A DNA stretch of 64,000 bases from Sphagnum magellanicum. Taxonomy: Eukaryota; Streptophyta; Sphagnopsida; Sphagnales; Sphagnaceae. The notes beneath the pieces were generated by a model. It saw only the letters and a program-made list of their open reading frames with translations. It had not been told where the DNA came from and ran no database searches. The first letter of the stretch is position 1. Every line of letters starts with the position of its first letter. The position numbers and the translations under genes were made by a program. Shown here piece by piece: positions 34,161 to 46,850 of this stretch. The stretch is taken from positions 2,294,001 to 2,358,000 of the forward strand of contig CM038914.1 of NCBI GenBank assembly GCA_021904315.1. The letters run 5' to 3'.

Positions 34161-36679
34161 CTATTTTGGTTGTTTGTGCAACTAATTGTATAAAAAATGT
34201 TGTAAAAAATACAAGAATGCCATGAGAACTCACCCCATGTAAGGATGAAACAAGCTATAATTGCAACCTAGTTGTAAGAAGATGAAAACCCACCCAAATT
34301 TGAAAAGTAGTTGCAAAAATGATTATTCATAGTTGCATGTGGCTTTTAATTGCACCTAGTCGCAAGTGATGTGGTTGTAAACAACAAGATTTTTAGTAGT
34401 GTTTAATGGACATGAAGAAGATGACATTTTTGAACTAGAATTAACTTTAACCCATGCAAGAATCCATTTGACCTTAATGAAAAATTTATAACTATAAAGT
34501 TTGAAGTATGATATGAGAATCGAGACAAGCTACATAGTTTTCATGGTGCCAATTTTAATGAAACTTGGTTATATGACCAACTCCCAACTACACATTATAA
34601 GTTCCAGATTGTGCCAATAATTTCACATAAGCCAACACCCCATTACAAACCCCAAATACTAATCCACCTTAAATTTTGTCGATTTACAACATGTCAAAAT
34701 AATGTAAGTTATTTCAATATGTAGAACGTGATTATATGTGAAAAAGAGTTGTTCTTTAATTCATTATGGTTAAAATCAATGTAGTGTAATTCTTCTTTTC
34801 TAAAAGAAACTCAATTTTTTGTTTTATTTATTTGGAAGTTCTTTAGATGTGGGTTTGAGCTTAATTGTTCCAATTTTTGAACTTGTCAATTTCAATTTTA
34901 ACACATTTTTTCAAATTCAAAAAGCTCCAAGATCAATTTCAAAAGTAGGTCCAATTCCATGTACGCATTACACACTCCTAAATGCTAGAAATTGTATGGG
35001 TACAAAGTTTCACAACAAATTGAAATATTGGTCTATGTAGGTGTGAAGTTGAACAACTAATTAAAATTACTACTTAACTATTTTGTTTAGCATACTTATC
35101 AACTTTTCAAACAAATCAATTTTCCTACCTAAACATCATGACCTTGATTTCAAAAATGTTTTTTCATGGTTCAAGTTTTGATTCTAGATCTTGTCAAAAG
35201 ACTAGTTCCATGATCTAGTTCTTGTGTTGGTTTTAAGAAAAGATAATCAAGTTAGGTTGGGGTCACAAACACTTGGACCTAAACCTTTGGTTCTAATCTT
35301 GCAAACCTGATAAGTTCACAACATTAGTTGAAATCATGAAAAGGTTAACAAAATACATTGATCACATACACGCTAACAATTTGGTAATCCAAGAGTTCAA
35401 AGCTAAAAAATCAAGCTTGAGACATAAATAGAGTACTTTAAAGCTATGGACAAACCATTAATCGCAATCAAATGGTCAACATAGTTCATGTCATTCCAAT
35501 CTAGCTCAAGTAACAAGTATGGCATTTCTAGAAACTACCAACAAACAACAATAACATTTGAATACAAAATTTCTTGCAAAATTTTACTATAATTGATTAT
35601 AGTTAAGATTACAACCACAAACATTTTTGCATACAATTTTGAAGGACAATTTGTAAGGTGACACTCAACTTGAAATTATGAATAGAAATCACAACTCGAC
35701 ATTGCCAAATGTGGCTTTGATGTAGATAAAAGAAAAGGTCCAAAATGATAGCAAGGAAATGATGAGAAAAAATGAATCCACGAAAGGATTGCAATGTTAA
35801 ACAATGATGACAAAGACGTTAGTAAAGAAGATTGGTGATGTGTATAATGTTCATTTAGGAAGTGTGATGACATGTTTGAATGATCATTTTGTTATGTATC
35901 CTAACATTTTTGACTTGAAACCTAGCCTAATTACATTACATCTTTTAATTATCATTTAATGTGAACTAGCATGGTGGTTTATAGTAGGCAAGTACATTCA
36001 CAATATAATTTGCACCACATAATTCTATGTTTTAACTATTCTTTTTTTTTTAACATTTAAAGGTGAACCAACTTTATGTTGAAAATGAGTTATATTTTTG
36101 TATAACAACATCTACGTCCTAGCATAATGAAATAAATGAACCACGATATTTTACAAAATGATTGAAAGGTCAATTTGATCAAAATCTCATTCTCACAAAA
36201 AGGAATTTTTTGAATGGTTTTACAACTTATTAAACATGTTGACCATTGCCCCAATATCTCACTAATCATGTGATTGTTAGTGTTAAAAAATATTCATGTT
36301 TTAAAATGCATATGTTTTCCTATTCCATATGAAATAATCAAAAATTTCAAAATATATTGAAATTCATCCACTACTTCTATTATAATGGATATGGTAACCA
36401 TCTTTTTGTAAGTTTTGCACAATTTGTTTGCATTTGTAACTATTTGTAACCAATAGGTGGTGGAGTGCCACACCATTAGTGAACATGGAATGCCACATTG
36501 CCAACCTTTGAATTTTGTCCTAATTTCTGAAAAGGAACTACAAAAGTGAGAATTTTTGTTGTAGGTGTTCATTCCAATTTGTGTGCTACCATGTTAGCAC
36601 CTACAACTGTTGTTGTCTATACACACTCGTCTCAAATAATTATAAACCACCTTAATGGCACATCATCTCTAGAAAACAT
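34161..36679. other. AT-rich intergenic DNA
   Basis: I see no gene and no clear repeat. Frames are short, overlapping and of AT-driven composition. Confidence 0.4.
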
Positions 36680-36718
36680 AAAATCCTATCACAATGTTGC
36701 AATATTGTGATAGGATTT
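36680..36718. other. Perfect short hairpin
   Basis: AAATCCTATCACAAT and its exact reverse complement ATTGTGATAGGATTT are separated by a loop of about eight bases. The flanks are not complementary. It could be the core of a decayed palindromic MITE or chance in a large AT-rich region. It is not followed by a T run of the bacterial terminator kind and lies near no gene. Confidence 0.6.
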
Positions 36719-37521
36719 TGTGTACACTATAAGTGTGCAACCAAGTTGTACCCCATTTACACATGGTAAAAAAAAATTTAAATTCATTCAAACTAAATAT
36801 TCAAATTTGTTTATGAGGATTTCAAATTATACATTTAAATTGTTTTCAAAAATCTCATATTAATGTTTTCTAACACAAAATTATTATTGTTTATGATTAG
36901 GTTCACATAAAAGAACTATTTTATTTTTAAAATTGTATGTATGTATTTATTATGTTACAATTATAGTGTGTTTTTATGTGCTAACAATTAAAATAATTTC
37001 ATATTAATAAAATGAAATTATTAAATGAAAATTGATAGTCATTAAAAAAATTCATTTAAGTTTTTCAAGGAAATCTATTTCAATTGGAATAAAGGAATTA
37101 GAATAAATGTATTAAATAGTGTGATTGATTTCAAATTTGTTTTAGGAACAAAAGAACATCTTCTTTTTAGTAATGTTGATTGGATGCACTTAATTATATT
37201 GTATAAAACATATGGAAAATTTTAAGTTACAAAATTCTTTTTCTAGGGTTGTAGAGAAAAATGAAAATTTTGGGGCCATTTAGAATTGATTGTTTGTATT
37301 CATTCGGCTTGGAATTTATGGCCCCAAGTGTTGGTCATATGTGCAAGAAATAATCATGCAAGAAAACATATAAAGCTCTCCATAAAATTTTATTGAAATA
37401 TTTTAAAATTTTGGACAAAAAAGTTAAAGTATCTTGTGTTGATGTGTCCAAACTGTAGTTACCCTACTATAAATGGGCAATACAATCACATATGTATAAT
37501 TGTTTATTATTTTCATTATAA
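36719..37521. other. AT-rich intergenic DNA
   Basis: I see nothing that I can support here. Confidence 0.4.
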
Positions 37522-37890
37522 CTAGTGTGGCATGCTGCCACTAGCCCATTTGTGAACAAGATTTTTAATGATAGAGTTCACTCAAGAAAATGTTATTTAA
37601 ACTTTTAAATTAATTTCCAATCATTAAAATGATTCAAAATTCAATATTTCCCCCCACCTTAGGTCTAAAAATTATGAAATCGCCTCCAAGAACTCTCATT
37701 CATGAAAAGTTTTCCAACCACACCGAGAGGTTGCCCCAATTTCCCTAAATTGTTTTATTCTTAATTTTTAATTTTTTTGAAAAAAAATTCAATATTAATG
37801 GCTCTTGCACAATAGGTTTAAACATTACCAAACCACCTTAATGCACCTTCATTCATCAAGGGCTTTCCAACAATACCAAAAACTTGACAT
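37522..37890 (-). mobile_element. Helitron copy with intact 3' end
   Basis: The minus strand ends with hairpin GTGGCAGCATGCCAC (plus 37527-37541), then ACTAG at 37522 next to a host T. The body shares CACCTTAGGTCTAAAAATTATG and TTTTCCAACCACACC, followed by a second partial block with GGGCTTTCCAACAATACC, with the copies at 12965, 13402 and 28385. The 5' part beyond about 37890 does not match, so that end is lost or diverged. Confidence 0.65.
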
Positions 37891-38530
37891 GGATGACCCA
37901 ATCATGTTCCTCATACACATGGTCTCATGACCCTACTACTTAGGCCCTACCACCTTAATTGTGCATGATCAACTAATGGCATACCCAAAATATTAGTCTC
38001 AAAAACTAAAGTCCCACATATACACATGACTAGTAACAAGTTATATTGACATCTCCCTTCTTCCTTTTTGCCCTTTCATAGTTGGGCATGGAGGTTTTTT
38101 TTCAAGTACTTTCCTAACTAGGTGTGGGTGGGCAAGTGACCTTGATAACCTTCCAACAAAAGAGAGCCAACATGATGTTTCCCCAATTGTTAGTGGGTGG
38201 AGGCAATTCAACATGAAGGGACTATTTTTCAACAACCTCCCAATTTCTGGGTTTGGAAACAAATAATGCAATTTGGAAGGGGGATATGGGCAAATTTTAG
38301 CTTGGAACTCATCAATAATAATTATTTATTTTATCAAATTATGACTTGATTCTATCTAATTAATAATATTTTATTTTTGAAATAAATAATCAATTATTAT
38401 AGATTGGTTGGTATTAATTAATTATAAATAAAATACGTAAGTAAGTTTTATTATTTCAAATTTTATACTAACTAATCAATGAAATATTCACAAATCATCA
38501 ACACTTAATATTTGTTTAATAAAATGATTA
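37891..38530. other. Intergenic DNA
   Basis: No gene seen. The last 200 bp are extremely AT-rich (ATTAATTAATTATAAATAA) and may be an eroded outer part of the foldback that follows. Confidence 0.35.
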
Positions 38531-39370
38531 TATCATATTAATATGACCTCGTTATCAATATAATTTAATCAAACCTTAAAATAAACATGGTATATATATT
38601 TTTTAAAACCATATAAAATAAAAATGGTTTAAAAAATCTAATACACCCAAAATATGAACATGTGTACGCTTAATATATGGTATATTTTGAATAAAAAATA
38701 AATATATGGTTTTAAATACCATAAATATAAGTTAAATATGCTTAATATACCATGAATACAAGTTAAATATATCTTTAATGTGATTCACAATACCCCAATG
38801 TACATTAAATGTCTAAACACATAATAAGAAATACCCAAATTCATTACAAAAAATCTTATATTATGTAACCATCCAATTTACAACTACATGCAACTATTCA
38901 TCATTTGTAACTATGTTTTATAATTTTTACAAATAATAATCATCTTTTTAAATTTCATATTATTTTTGTAACTATGATGCAGCTAATACTAAATTGTAAA
39001 TTTTTTTATATTGATTAACTTTTTCGAATTTCCATCCAAGAATAGGCTATTATGTTCATTTAGTTGCAAATTTGGTTATAATTTGGTTACTTTTTGTGAT
39101 GTGCCTATACATTTTATGTACATTAAGGCGTTTTAGACCACATGAAAAGTATATTTAACATGTAATCAAGGTACACAAAACATATGTTAAAACCTATTTA
39201 ACATATTTGAATATATTTAGCTTATATTAAACACATATTGCTTCATATTATTAACATGTTAAAATAAAATAAAATTCATGTTGATTATATATTTGGCTTT
39301 GTTAACAAGTATACCATGTTTATTTTAATGTATAATTAAATTATAGCGGCAAGGTCATATTAAAATGACA
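38531..39370. repeat. Large imperfect inverted repeat (foldback element candidate)
   Basis: The left arm 38531-38822 pairs with the right arm 39098-39370, with a loop of about 275 bp. Best-kept parts are the outer ends (TTAATATGACC and TTAAAATAAACATGGTATA on the left, their complements at 39310-39370) and the inner ends (AATGTACATTAAATGT on the left, its complement near 39105-39130). The middle of the arms is diverged. The whole is very AT-rich. No frame is present. It may be a foldback-type DNA transposon or a MITE; no target duplication could be assigned. Confidence 0.6.
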
Positions 39371-40884
39371 TAGTATTAATGTCAAACCAATATTCATTAG
39401 TCAAAAAATGGTAATATCAGTAAATTGATTAATTAATGTAAAATATGGAATATTAATTAATTAAAAAATGATTTTTATGAGTTAATGATTTATATTTATA
39501 ACATAGTATTGATTAATCAATTATTATTAATAATAAATTGATTACAATAAAATAATAATAATAATCATCATTTATTTTTCTTTTATACTTTAAAACTAAA
39601 TAATCAATAAATAACTTACAAAATGATGACTAATAATTTCATTTCTTATTTAATCAAAAATTATTTAATATTTAATATTTAGTACTTATTGATCCTCCAG
39701 TGTTAGAGATTCAAGATAGATGGCAAGGTGAAAACTTTGAAGCATATAGTGGCCTAAATAGTTGGTCTTTTGCTCATCATTTGGACAAAGAATAGGTTAG
39801 TTTGTTTGAAAAAGATTTGCTTACATTAAAGTGCATTGATTTGAATTGTTTTTAAATTGAAGAATGTATTCAATTGTTCAAAAAAGATCGAGCTCTTATG
39901 AGTGGGTGTGTTTTGTTTTTAATCCAAACTTGATTTAGAAAAGAATTGGACTTGGACATCATATATTTGTGGACTACATGATGGTGTAGACTCATCAGTT
40001 TCAATCTAAAAGCAAATAATGGTTTAGAAATTGTTCAAATAGTCACACAAGTCATGTGCTTAGGGCATAAACATAGTAAAATAAATAATATGTGTTCATT
40101 GTCATATTTCCCCCAATCTTTTCAAAACTAGAAATAGGATAATTGTTGCCGAAAAGGTCCTTGTGAAATAATTCTTTAGTGAATTGGTTATTTCCATAGA
40201 AAGGTTTTTTTACAAAACCCAATCCACTTTGGTGGTTGTTCACATCTTGTTCTAATAACTAACTTAATGTTTCCCTTTTTTAGTTGTTTCATTTCATTGC
40301 TTCAACCAAAATGCAAAAGCAACCAAATCAAAAATATTTACACTATGGCTACACTTCTTTTAAAACAATTTTATATCAAAATGGTTTTTCTCCCAACCAC
40401 AAGCACAAGGTCCTCTCTTCATAAGATTTTTCCTATTCTATATGTCTTCTCTACCCTATTCTTCTTTTTACTTCCTTCTTGTGCTTTCTCATGTGCAACA
40501 TTAGTGTAATATTAATAACTTTTTAATTTTATACAAAATTTACAATTTATATGTCCTAAGTCACACCATCATGGTCCTCGACTTTTTCCATATCATTTTC
40601 CAAAGGATTGTTGCATTGCGTACCTTTCAAGAATTGGGTATTGTCCTTAATACCTTTAAACTTGGGAAAATTTGTAAGGAGTTTTTCTTTATTTTCCCAA
40701 GTGGCATTTTCCAAAAAATATCATTTCCATTTCACCAAATATTTTGTAAAAACATGTTACTTTTTTTTATTCATGTTTCCAAGATTTGTTTTGGTTTCAT
40801 CAAAATCTTTTCTTTTATTATAACTTGTGATAGGTTTAAGAGAAGTTTGCAAAGGTTAGATACAAATATTCTTAGGAAACTCAC
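39371..40884. other. AT-rich intergenic DNA
   Basis: No gene seen. Frames at 40571-40900 on the plus strand overlap the start of the retroelement remnant and are of AT-driven composition. Confidence 0.35.
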
Positions 40885-41111
40885 ATGGAACACAATGTGA
40901 ATATTCCATCCACTTGGGCAATTCCAATTTTTTTAAGAATTTAGAATGGTCCACAATACTTCAAGGAAAACTTATTTTTATTTTCCCAATCTTGATTAAC
41001 TTTTTTTAAGAATAATTTTGAAAAACACCATGTCCCCCATATAAAAAAAAATTAATAGACCTTACTAGATCTGCATAGGTTTTAACTCTTGCATGGACCC
41101 TTAACATATAA

Positions 41112-41449
41112 TCTTATATATTAATTCAGCAAGTCAGTCAGTCAATCAGTCAGTCAGTTAGTGACTTTCACCGCGCCGTTATTTGTAGGGTAGGTAGTAG
41201 GTACCTACTAGCCTAGGTCACAAAGCCTGATGAAGCCATGGGATCATCCTAGGTACCTACCACCCTACCCTAGACCGGACCAGACAGGCCCCGGAGGCAA
41301 TCAGCCCATCTCTTGATAACGGCGCCTAGGCCTGGCGCCCGAGCCATAGACAGTTGTTTGAAAAGAAAAGTTTTTTAAAAAAACCAAAAACATCAACCAA
41401 ACATTGTTGAAATAACACACCTGTGCATTATGCACAGGGTTACCACTAG
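41112..41449 (+). mobile_element. Non-autonomous Helitron, complete ends
   Basis: The 338-bp element starts TCTTATATATTAATTC after a host A and ends with hairpin CCTGTGCATTATGCACAGG (41420-41438), then GTTACCACTAG before a host T. That is the full Helitron signature: 5' TC, 3' hairpin plus CTAG, insertion between A and T. Inside are CAGT repeats (41131-41160) and an inverted TAGGTACCTA pair. It carries no coding frame. It lies within the integrase part of the Ty3/gypsy fossil, so it inserted later. Its 3' third is shared with the damaged copy at 18277. Confidence 0.88.
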
Positions 41450-43544
41450 TCATTAATGTTTTCTTATTCCAATTGCATTATGTTCAACATTTGATCAAAT
41501 GTTTCCACTTGAGTTGAAAAACATTCCAAAGTGCTGATGTCAATCATTATTGGCCATACATAGCTTCAAATGGGCTCACACCAACCAAAATATGGACATT
41601 ATTATTATAAGCCAACTTCACCAAATGAAAATACTTTTTCCAAAAGCTTTGCTTAAAAGTTACATACATCCTTCACATATATTTTAAAGTCTAATTAATT
41701 CTCTAAGTCTGGCCATTATATTAAAGGGTGGTAGGTAATGTTAAAACATAGCTTTGTGCCTAGTGTTTTAAATAACACTATCCAAAATGTACTAAGGAAC
41801 TTTGAAATCTTATCAAATATAATTTTTTAAAGTAATCCATGAAGTCTATATATATATATAATAATTTGTTTGTTTCCCTAGCCGTGGCCATTGCTTTTGT
41901 GGGAACAAAATAGGTTTGTATTGACAAGCAATTTACCACCACAAATACGACATTATTATCTTTCCTTGTCCTAAATAGGCTCACAATAAAATCCATATTT
42001 ATGGATTGTCATTTTGTGATTAATTTGGTTAATGGTTGAAGTAGCTTAAGAGTTTTTGTTTGTTCAATCTTTGATGTTTGATAGGGATAACACCTTTCAA
42101 CATATTCATGAATATCCCTTTCCATTCCAAATCGAAAGAAAGAATTTTTAATTGTGATATAAATTTTTTGAAATTTCGGATGATTCACAATAAGGATATT
42201 ATGGTATTCATATAAAATCTTCAACGCACAATTTGTGTTTTTATGGATACATAGGTGACCATCATAATATTATAACCCATCTTTTAACACATAAGTTACA
42301 TATTTACACAATTATTTTGGGAATTTTTCCTTTCGAATAATGCATAAAAAAATGTGTCAAAGTAGGAATGTGTCATTCATTCTTTTTATTTTTTCTATGA
42401 GGCTACCCCTAATTATGGAAATGGCATTAATCCATTTCCTTTTAGATAAGACATCCATGACCATATTTTCCTTTCCTGGAATAATTCCACCCAACGACAT
42501 TGCCTATGATTCAATGTAAACTATGTGGTCAAGAATTTTAAGTTAACATGGTTTGTTTCAATCTTAAAATGCCTTCCTAAAAGATAGTGCTTCCAAACTT
42601 TAGTGCATGGCTAATAATTCATTTTCATTCGTGGGATAATTATGTTTAATGGGGCATAATTTTCTTGATTCATAAGCCACAACATGGCCTTCTTACATTA
42701 AAATAACCTTAATAGTCTCTTCATTTGCATTTATATATAAGATTACCCCATTCATTATATAATCTATTAATTTCAAAATATGTGTTTGAAGGTCAAAGTG
42801 TGGTTAGGTACCAAAAACAACTATTTCTTTTTATATATAGTGGACCCATTCATTTGAAACATGTCGTAACTTCATATCACATTCATATCGAAAGTTTGAT
42901 TTTCTTCATGAATAAATACATTATTAAAGTATTATTCTATACATAACATGTCAAATTTAAACAAATTTCAAAATTCTTACCGAGTCCTAGAAAAAAATCC
43001 AAGACTTTATCTTGTGAGAAAAAAAAAGTTCAAGGATTCATAAATAATGTTAAATTATTATTTTTGGGTCCCAAGATTCTTACCCCAAACACCTTAAATA
43101 TTAATGTACAAAAAATGTATGAATGTGACAAAAACCAAGTGCCCTATTATAATATAAAATATTTCGAAAAATGAATTTTTTGATAATTTTGGGCCATTGA
43201 TAGAACATGCCCACATTGGATAAACTTTATTATTTTTATTTTTATAAATAAAAAATAGATATTTTAGATGCCTATGTAAAATTTGAAACAAAATCATTTC
43301 ATTTGACATGAAAAAAAAAGGAAATATAAAACATGTCATAGGAAAAATGAAAAAAAAAATGAATTTGAATTTTTAGGAGTGATTCCTTTGTGTTCTTAAA
43401 AAGGCACTTTAATTGTGCTTTGAACCTTGAATGAAGGCTTCCACAAGTTGCACCCGTTTTGAGAGGTTTGAAAGAGAAAATTCAACCTACCACATTATAA
43501 AAGAAAAACGTTCTAAAGGATAGTCATTGGTGCAAACTTGTTAC

Positions 43545-44280
43545 CGAAAAGAATGGCTTTGAACGAAATGCCAAACCATGTATGGCTTATCGCGTGGTCT
43601 TCCGCAAAATGGCATGTGTCGTCATGGATATGTGCAATAGTAATAGCTTCGTGAAACATGACGATAAGTGTCTCTGCGACTGCTTTTACTTTAGCTCCTG
43701 TAGTCCCTCTTTTCTACCAACCTACACAAATGTAAATACCACAAATAGATGGGAGTATAATAAGGGTTAGTAGCCCTGCTCCTCCCACATCCATACCCAC
43801 AATTGCCCCTGTACTCGACCCGCTTGAGTGATGATGACCGATTGCTTGTGAACCCGTAAGTGGGGTGCCACGCAGGAGTGGATTTTCGGCAAATGAAGCG
43901 TTAAACCTTGTGGTAAGAGTTATTGGAATGAGGCCCTACAAATTATTCTCAGAAACGTTGAAGGTCTGAAGGGTGGTGAGACCACCTTGAGTTCCTGGAA
44001 TGGAACCATTAAGCTTGTTATTTCCGAGATCCAAATCCTGCAGCGGTGTCAAATTTCCCGAGCTTGAAGGGATGGTCCCTTGGAAAACATTCTGTTGCAG
44101 AAAAAACTCGTCAAGTTGTTCTCCCTATGAAACTTCCACTAGGATTTCTCCCATCCGATTGTTTCTGTCTGGACTAAGATAGGACAGCCTATTATAGTTT
44201 GCCAAGTCTAGAGCAATGTTGCCAGAAAGTTGGTTCCTGCCGACGTCAAGTTCTTCGAGGTTGGAGAGTGCACCGAGTCT
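43545..44280 (-). pseudogene. Leucine-rich-repeat receptor-like kinase gene fragment
   Basis: On the minus strand, going down from 44280, the translation shows LRR units (LGALSNLEELDVGRNQLSG; LTPLQDLDLGNNKLNGSIPG), then a juxtamembrane region (SFAENPLLRGTPLTGS), a membrane segment (LLTLIILPSICGIYICV), and the beginning of a kinase-linked segment (VKAVAETLIVMFHEAITIAHI). This order is typical of a plant LRR receptor kinase. The frame is broken by a stop after the first LRR, a frame change before the second set and another after the membrane segment. The kinase domain proper is absent after about 43545. It is a remnant, embedded between the reverse transcriptase and RNase H parts of the Ty3/gypsy fossil, with an abrupt edge at about 44280. 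Confidence 0.8.
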
Positions 44281-44710
44281 ATTTGATTTCATCAAAAAAA
44301 TTTAACAATTTGATCAATGTGACAAATATCTTGGATAATGATTTAATAAATATAATATAAAAATCTATAAGGTTTAAAAACCTTTCAAGTCTATTTAAAC
44401 TCTTTGGGTGGGTTAATTAACCATAGATTGTATCATCCTAAGGTCGGTTGACAAACCATCCTTGAATACAATGAATTCCAAATATTCCACTTAGGATGAA
44501 AAAATTCACATTTATTGCATTTCACATATAACTTGTTTTTTTTTGTATTCGTAACATTTGTTAGAAATGTTTCTCATGTTTAGTTGATGACTTGAAATAT
44601 ACCAATATGTCATCCATAAATACCAAAAGTAGTTTCTCAAGTAATCAAATAGATCATTGATATGGAATAACAAAAAATCATTCCTTATAATGAGTTCATT
44701 TAATCAATAA

Positions 44711-45061
44711 CTAGTGTGAACGTAGTGCATAATGCACCCGTCGAGTTTTCCCCGCCCAGTCCTTCCCCGCCCGTGTCCCCCCCCCCCCCCCCCGACCCGT
44801 GCTGGCCCCCCCCACCCGTCCCCCCACCTGCTGGCCCCCCTTTGTCAGTTGGGTAATAACTTTCACATAAAACAAAACCCATCAAAAAAAAAAACAAAGG
44901 TCTTGGCAGGGCCCCCCCCTGCTAGCACCCCCTTGACAGTTGGGTAATAATTATCACAGAAAACAAAACCCATCAAAAAAAAAAAGGTTCGGGCAATGCT
45001 TGGAAACTATCTGGACAGACAGACAGACAGACATACAGCACTATAGTTTTAATATATAAGA
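44711..45061 (-). mobile_element. Non-autonomous Helitron, complete ends
   Basis: Read on the minus strand it starts TCTTATATATTAAAAC at 45061 after a host A, followed by a GTCT run. It ends with a GTGCATTATGCAC hairpin (plus 44725-44737) and CACTAG at 44711 before a host T. It is 351 bp long. The ends are of the same family as 41112-41449, in opposite orientation. The interior has a long C run (44779-44794) and a roughly 105-bp duplicated block with GTTGGGTAATAA and AACAAAACCCATCAAAAAA. It sits in the Ty3/gypsy fossil between the protease and reverse transcriptase parts. Confidence 0.88.
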
Positions 45062-46850
45062 TAGTGTACACACATTTTTAGTGTGTAGTCCTTTTTGTTT
45101 TTAAACAACACAAATGTTTCTCATGGAAATATATTAGCTTGGATATACCCCTTTTCAAGGAGGTTTTTTATTTGGTTTTAATTCATTATTTTCTAATAAA
45201 AAATGACACTAAAGGACATGAAAAATTAGGGCATCCTTTAAAGTCAATTCTATGGCATGGTTAACATTTTATTACTTAAGGCAATTTAAGCAAATCTTCA
45301 AAAAAATTTAATATTTTTTTTACTCCCATGAATATTTCATTAGGCACACGATTCACACCAAGGTCTTCATGCACACTTATTCAATAATATTGATTCATTT
45401 TTTAAAATCCTTTATTTATTTTAATTGAAAATCATTGAGTATTAAGCATTGGTGTCATATTTACCAAATGAAAATGTGAACCATCGAAAAATTTCAATTA
45501 TCAAATAATCGTAACAATGACCTTAACATCCATTTGCACCAACTATTCCATGCCAATAATTATGTCATAACACACCTTGTTCTAAACATCAAAATCCATT
45601 GTTATTTTAATTGTTTATATCATCATTACGGTTTAGGCACCTTGTTATTAATGCCCCAATACCATCATTAGAAAATATTAATTTATGTGAAAATCACATG
45701 ATAAGTCTTTGACACATGAAGGTGCATTACCTTTCACATATTAATTTATGTGAAAGTCATGTGAAAAGTCTTTGCACTTTATTATGCATGTGAAATCACA
45801 TGGGGAATCAAGTGATGTATAGATTTTAAGAAATTTCTTGTTTAATTTCCTTTTGGTTAATATATAAATGGGTGTTTGTGACCTTTTAAAATACCTTCAC
45901 TTTATAAAAATAAGTTGTTATATGAATGTAAAGTTTCATGGAATAGAATTGTGAAAGGGGTCGAGATTTTAATTTTGAAAGGTTTTGGTCTAGTTCATGT
46001 GAAATTCATGATAAAAGGATGGTGTGGCATTGAGTTATACATAAATAATAGAAAAGGTGGGAAAATATTTATGCAACCAAAAACATAAATTTCCATAGGT
46101 ATGTAATAAACATACATAATTTTAATCTTAAACTCGCTTGTGATGTACAAGCTCATCATTTGCATGAAGCATTTCCACTGTATATATTTTATCTTCCACT
46201 TCTTGTATGACAACATTTGTTATTAATCAAAAGGATATAATTTTTTTACGGGTAATAAAAAAATCAATGCATTTTTTTATGAAAATTGAAACATAAGAAA
46301 TTTTATTATGATTAATTTGGTCTTTTTCATAAAGGTGTTTCAAAGGGGTTCATAAAGTAATAGGCTTTAAATATGGACTCAAAATATATTTTGGCCTTGC
46401 CTTGCTTTGTCTCTTTCATTTTGTTCCCTTCCGCCCTTTCCAAAATTAATTAATTGGGATGGCCCCCTTTGCCAACTCACAAAGTCATTTTTGACTTGGA
46501 CAATGAATTTAATGGATTTGTCCAATCCATTCTTAAAGAAATAAATTAAATCTAATTCTTTTAATGTTGAAAAATAAAAAGACATGTTCATTAAATTTCA
46601 CCTTTTATTTCGCAACAATCATACAACCTTGTGATAATACCCATAAACCTTCATTTCATTTGGTGAATGTAGTTTTGAATAAATATTATTCGATATAGGC
46701 ATGTTGAAACCTCGTCCAAATAGTTATTTTTCCATGTTTTTTCTTCATTTGAATCCACCAATCTTTGGCTTTCCTTTGCATTTGGAGATATGCAATGCAA
46801 ATCTTGTTAATATCTACATAATCTTCACTAAAAATATTTTAAAGTTTTAA

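Larger units (their letters stand above)
40885..46850 (-). mobile_element. Fossil Ty3/gypsy LTR retrotransposon, broken, with later insertions
   Basis: Decayed pieces of a Ty3/gypsy polyprotein lie in the expected order on the minus strand: gag (about 46850-46380), protease (about 45660-45400), reverse transcriptase with its metal-binding box (about 44700-44285), RNase H (about 42800-42400), integrase with zinc-binding and catalytic core parts (about 42240-41450), and the integrase tail (41111-40885). The order with integrase after RNase H, and the similarity to the GILVxxxDRLSK-type plant gypsy integrase core, place it in Ty3/gypsy. It is well broken, with more than ten breaks, so it is old. 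LTRs were not found. It is interrupted by two Helitrons and by a receptor-kinase gene piece, listed separately. Confidence 0.8.

Noticed and set aside
44732-44947. Proline-rich plus-strand and glycine-rich minus-strand frames
   Set aside because: Both are produced by the C runs in the interior of the Helitron at 44711-45061.
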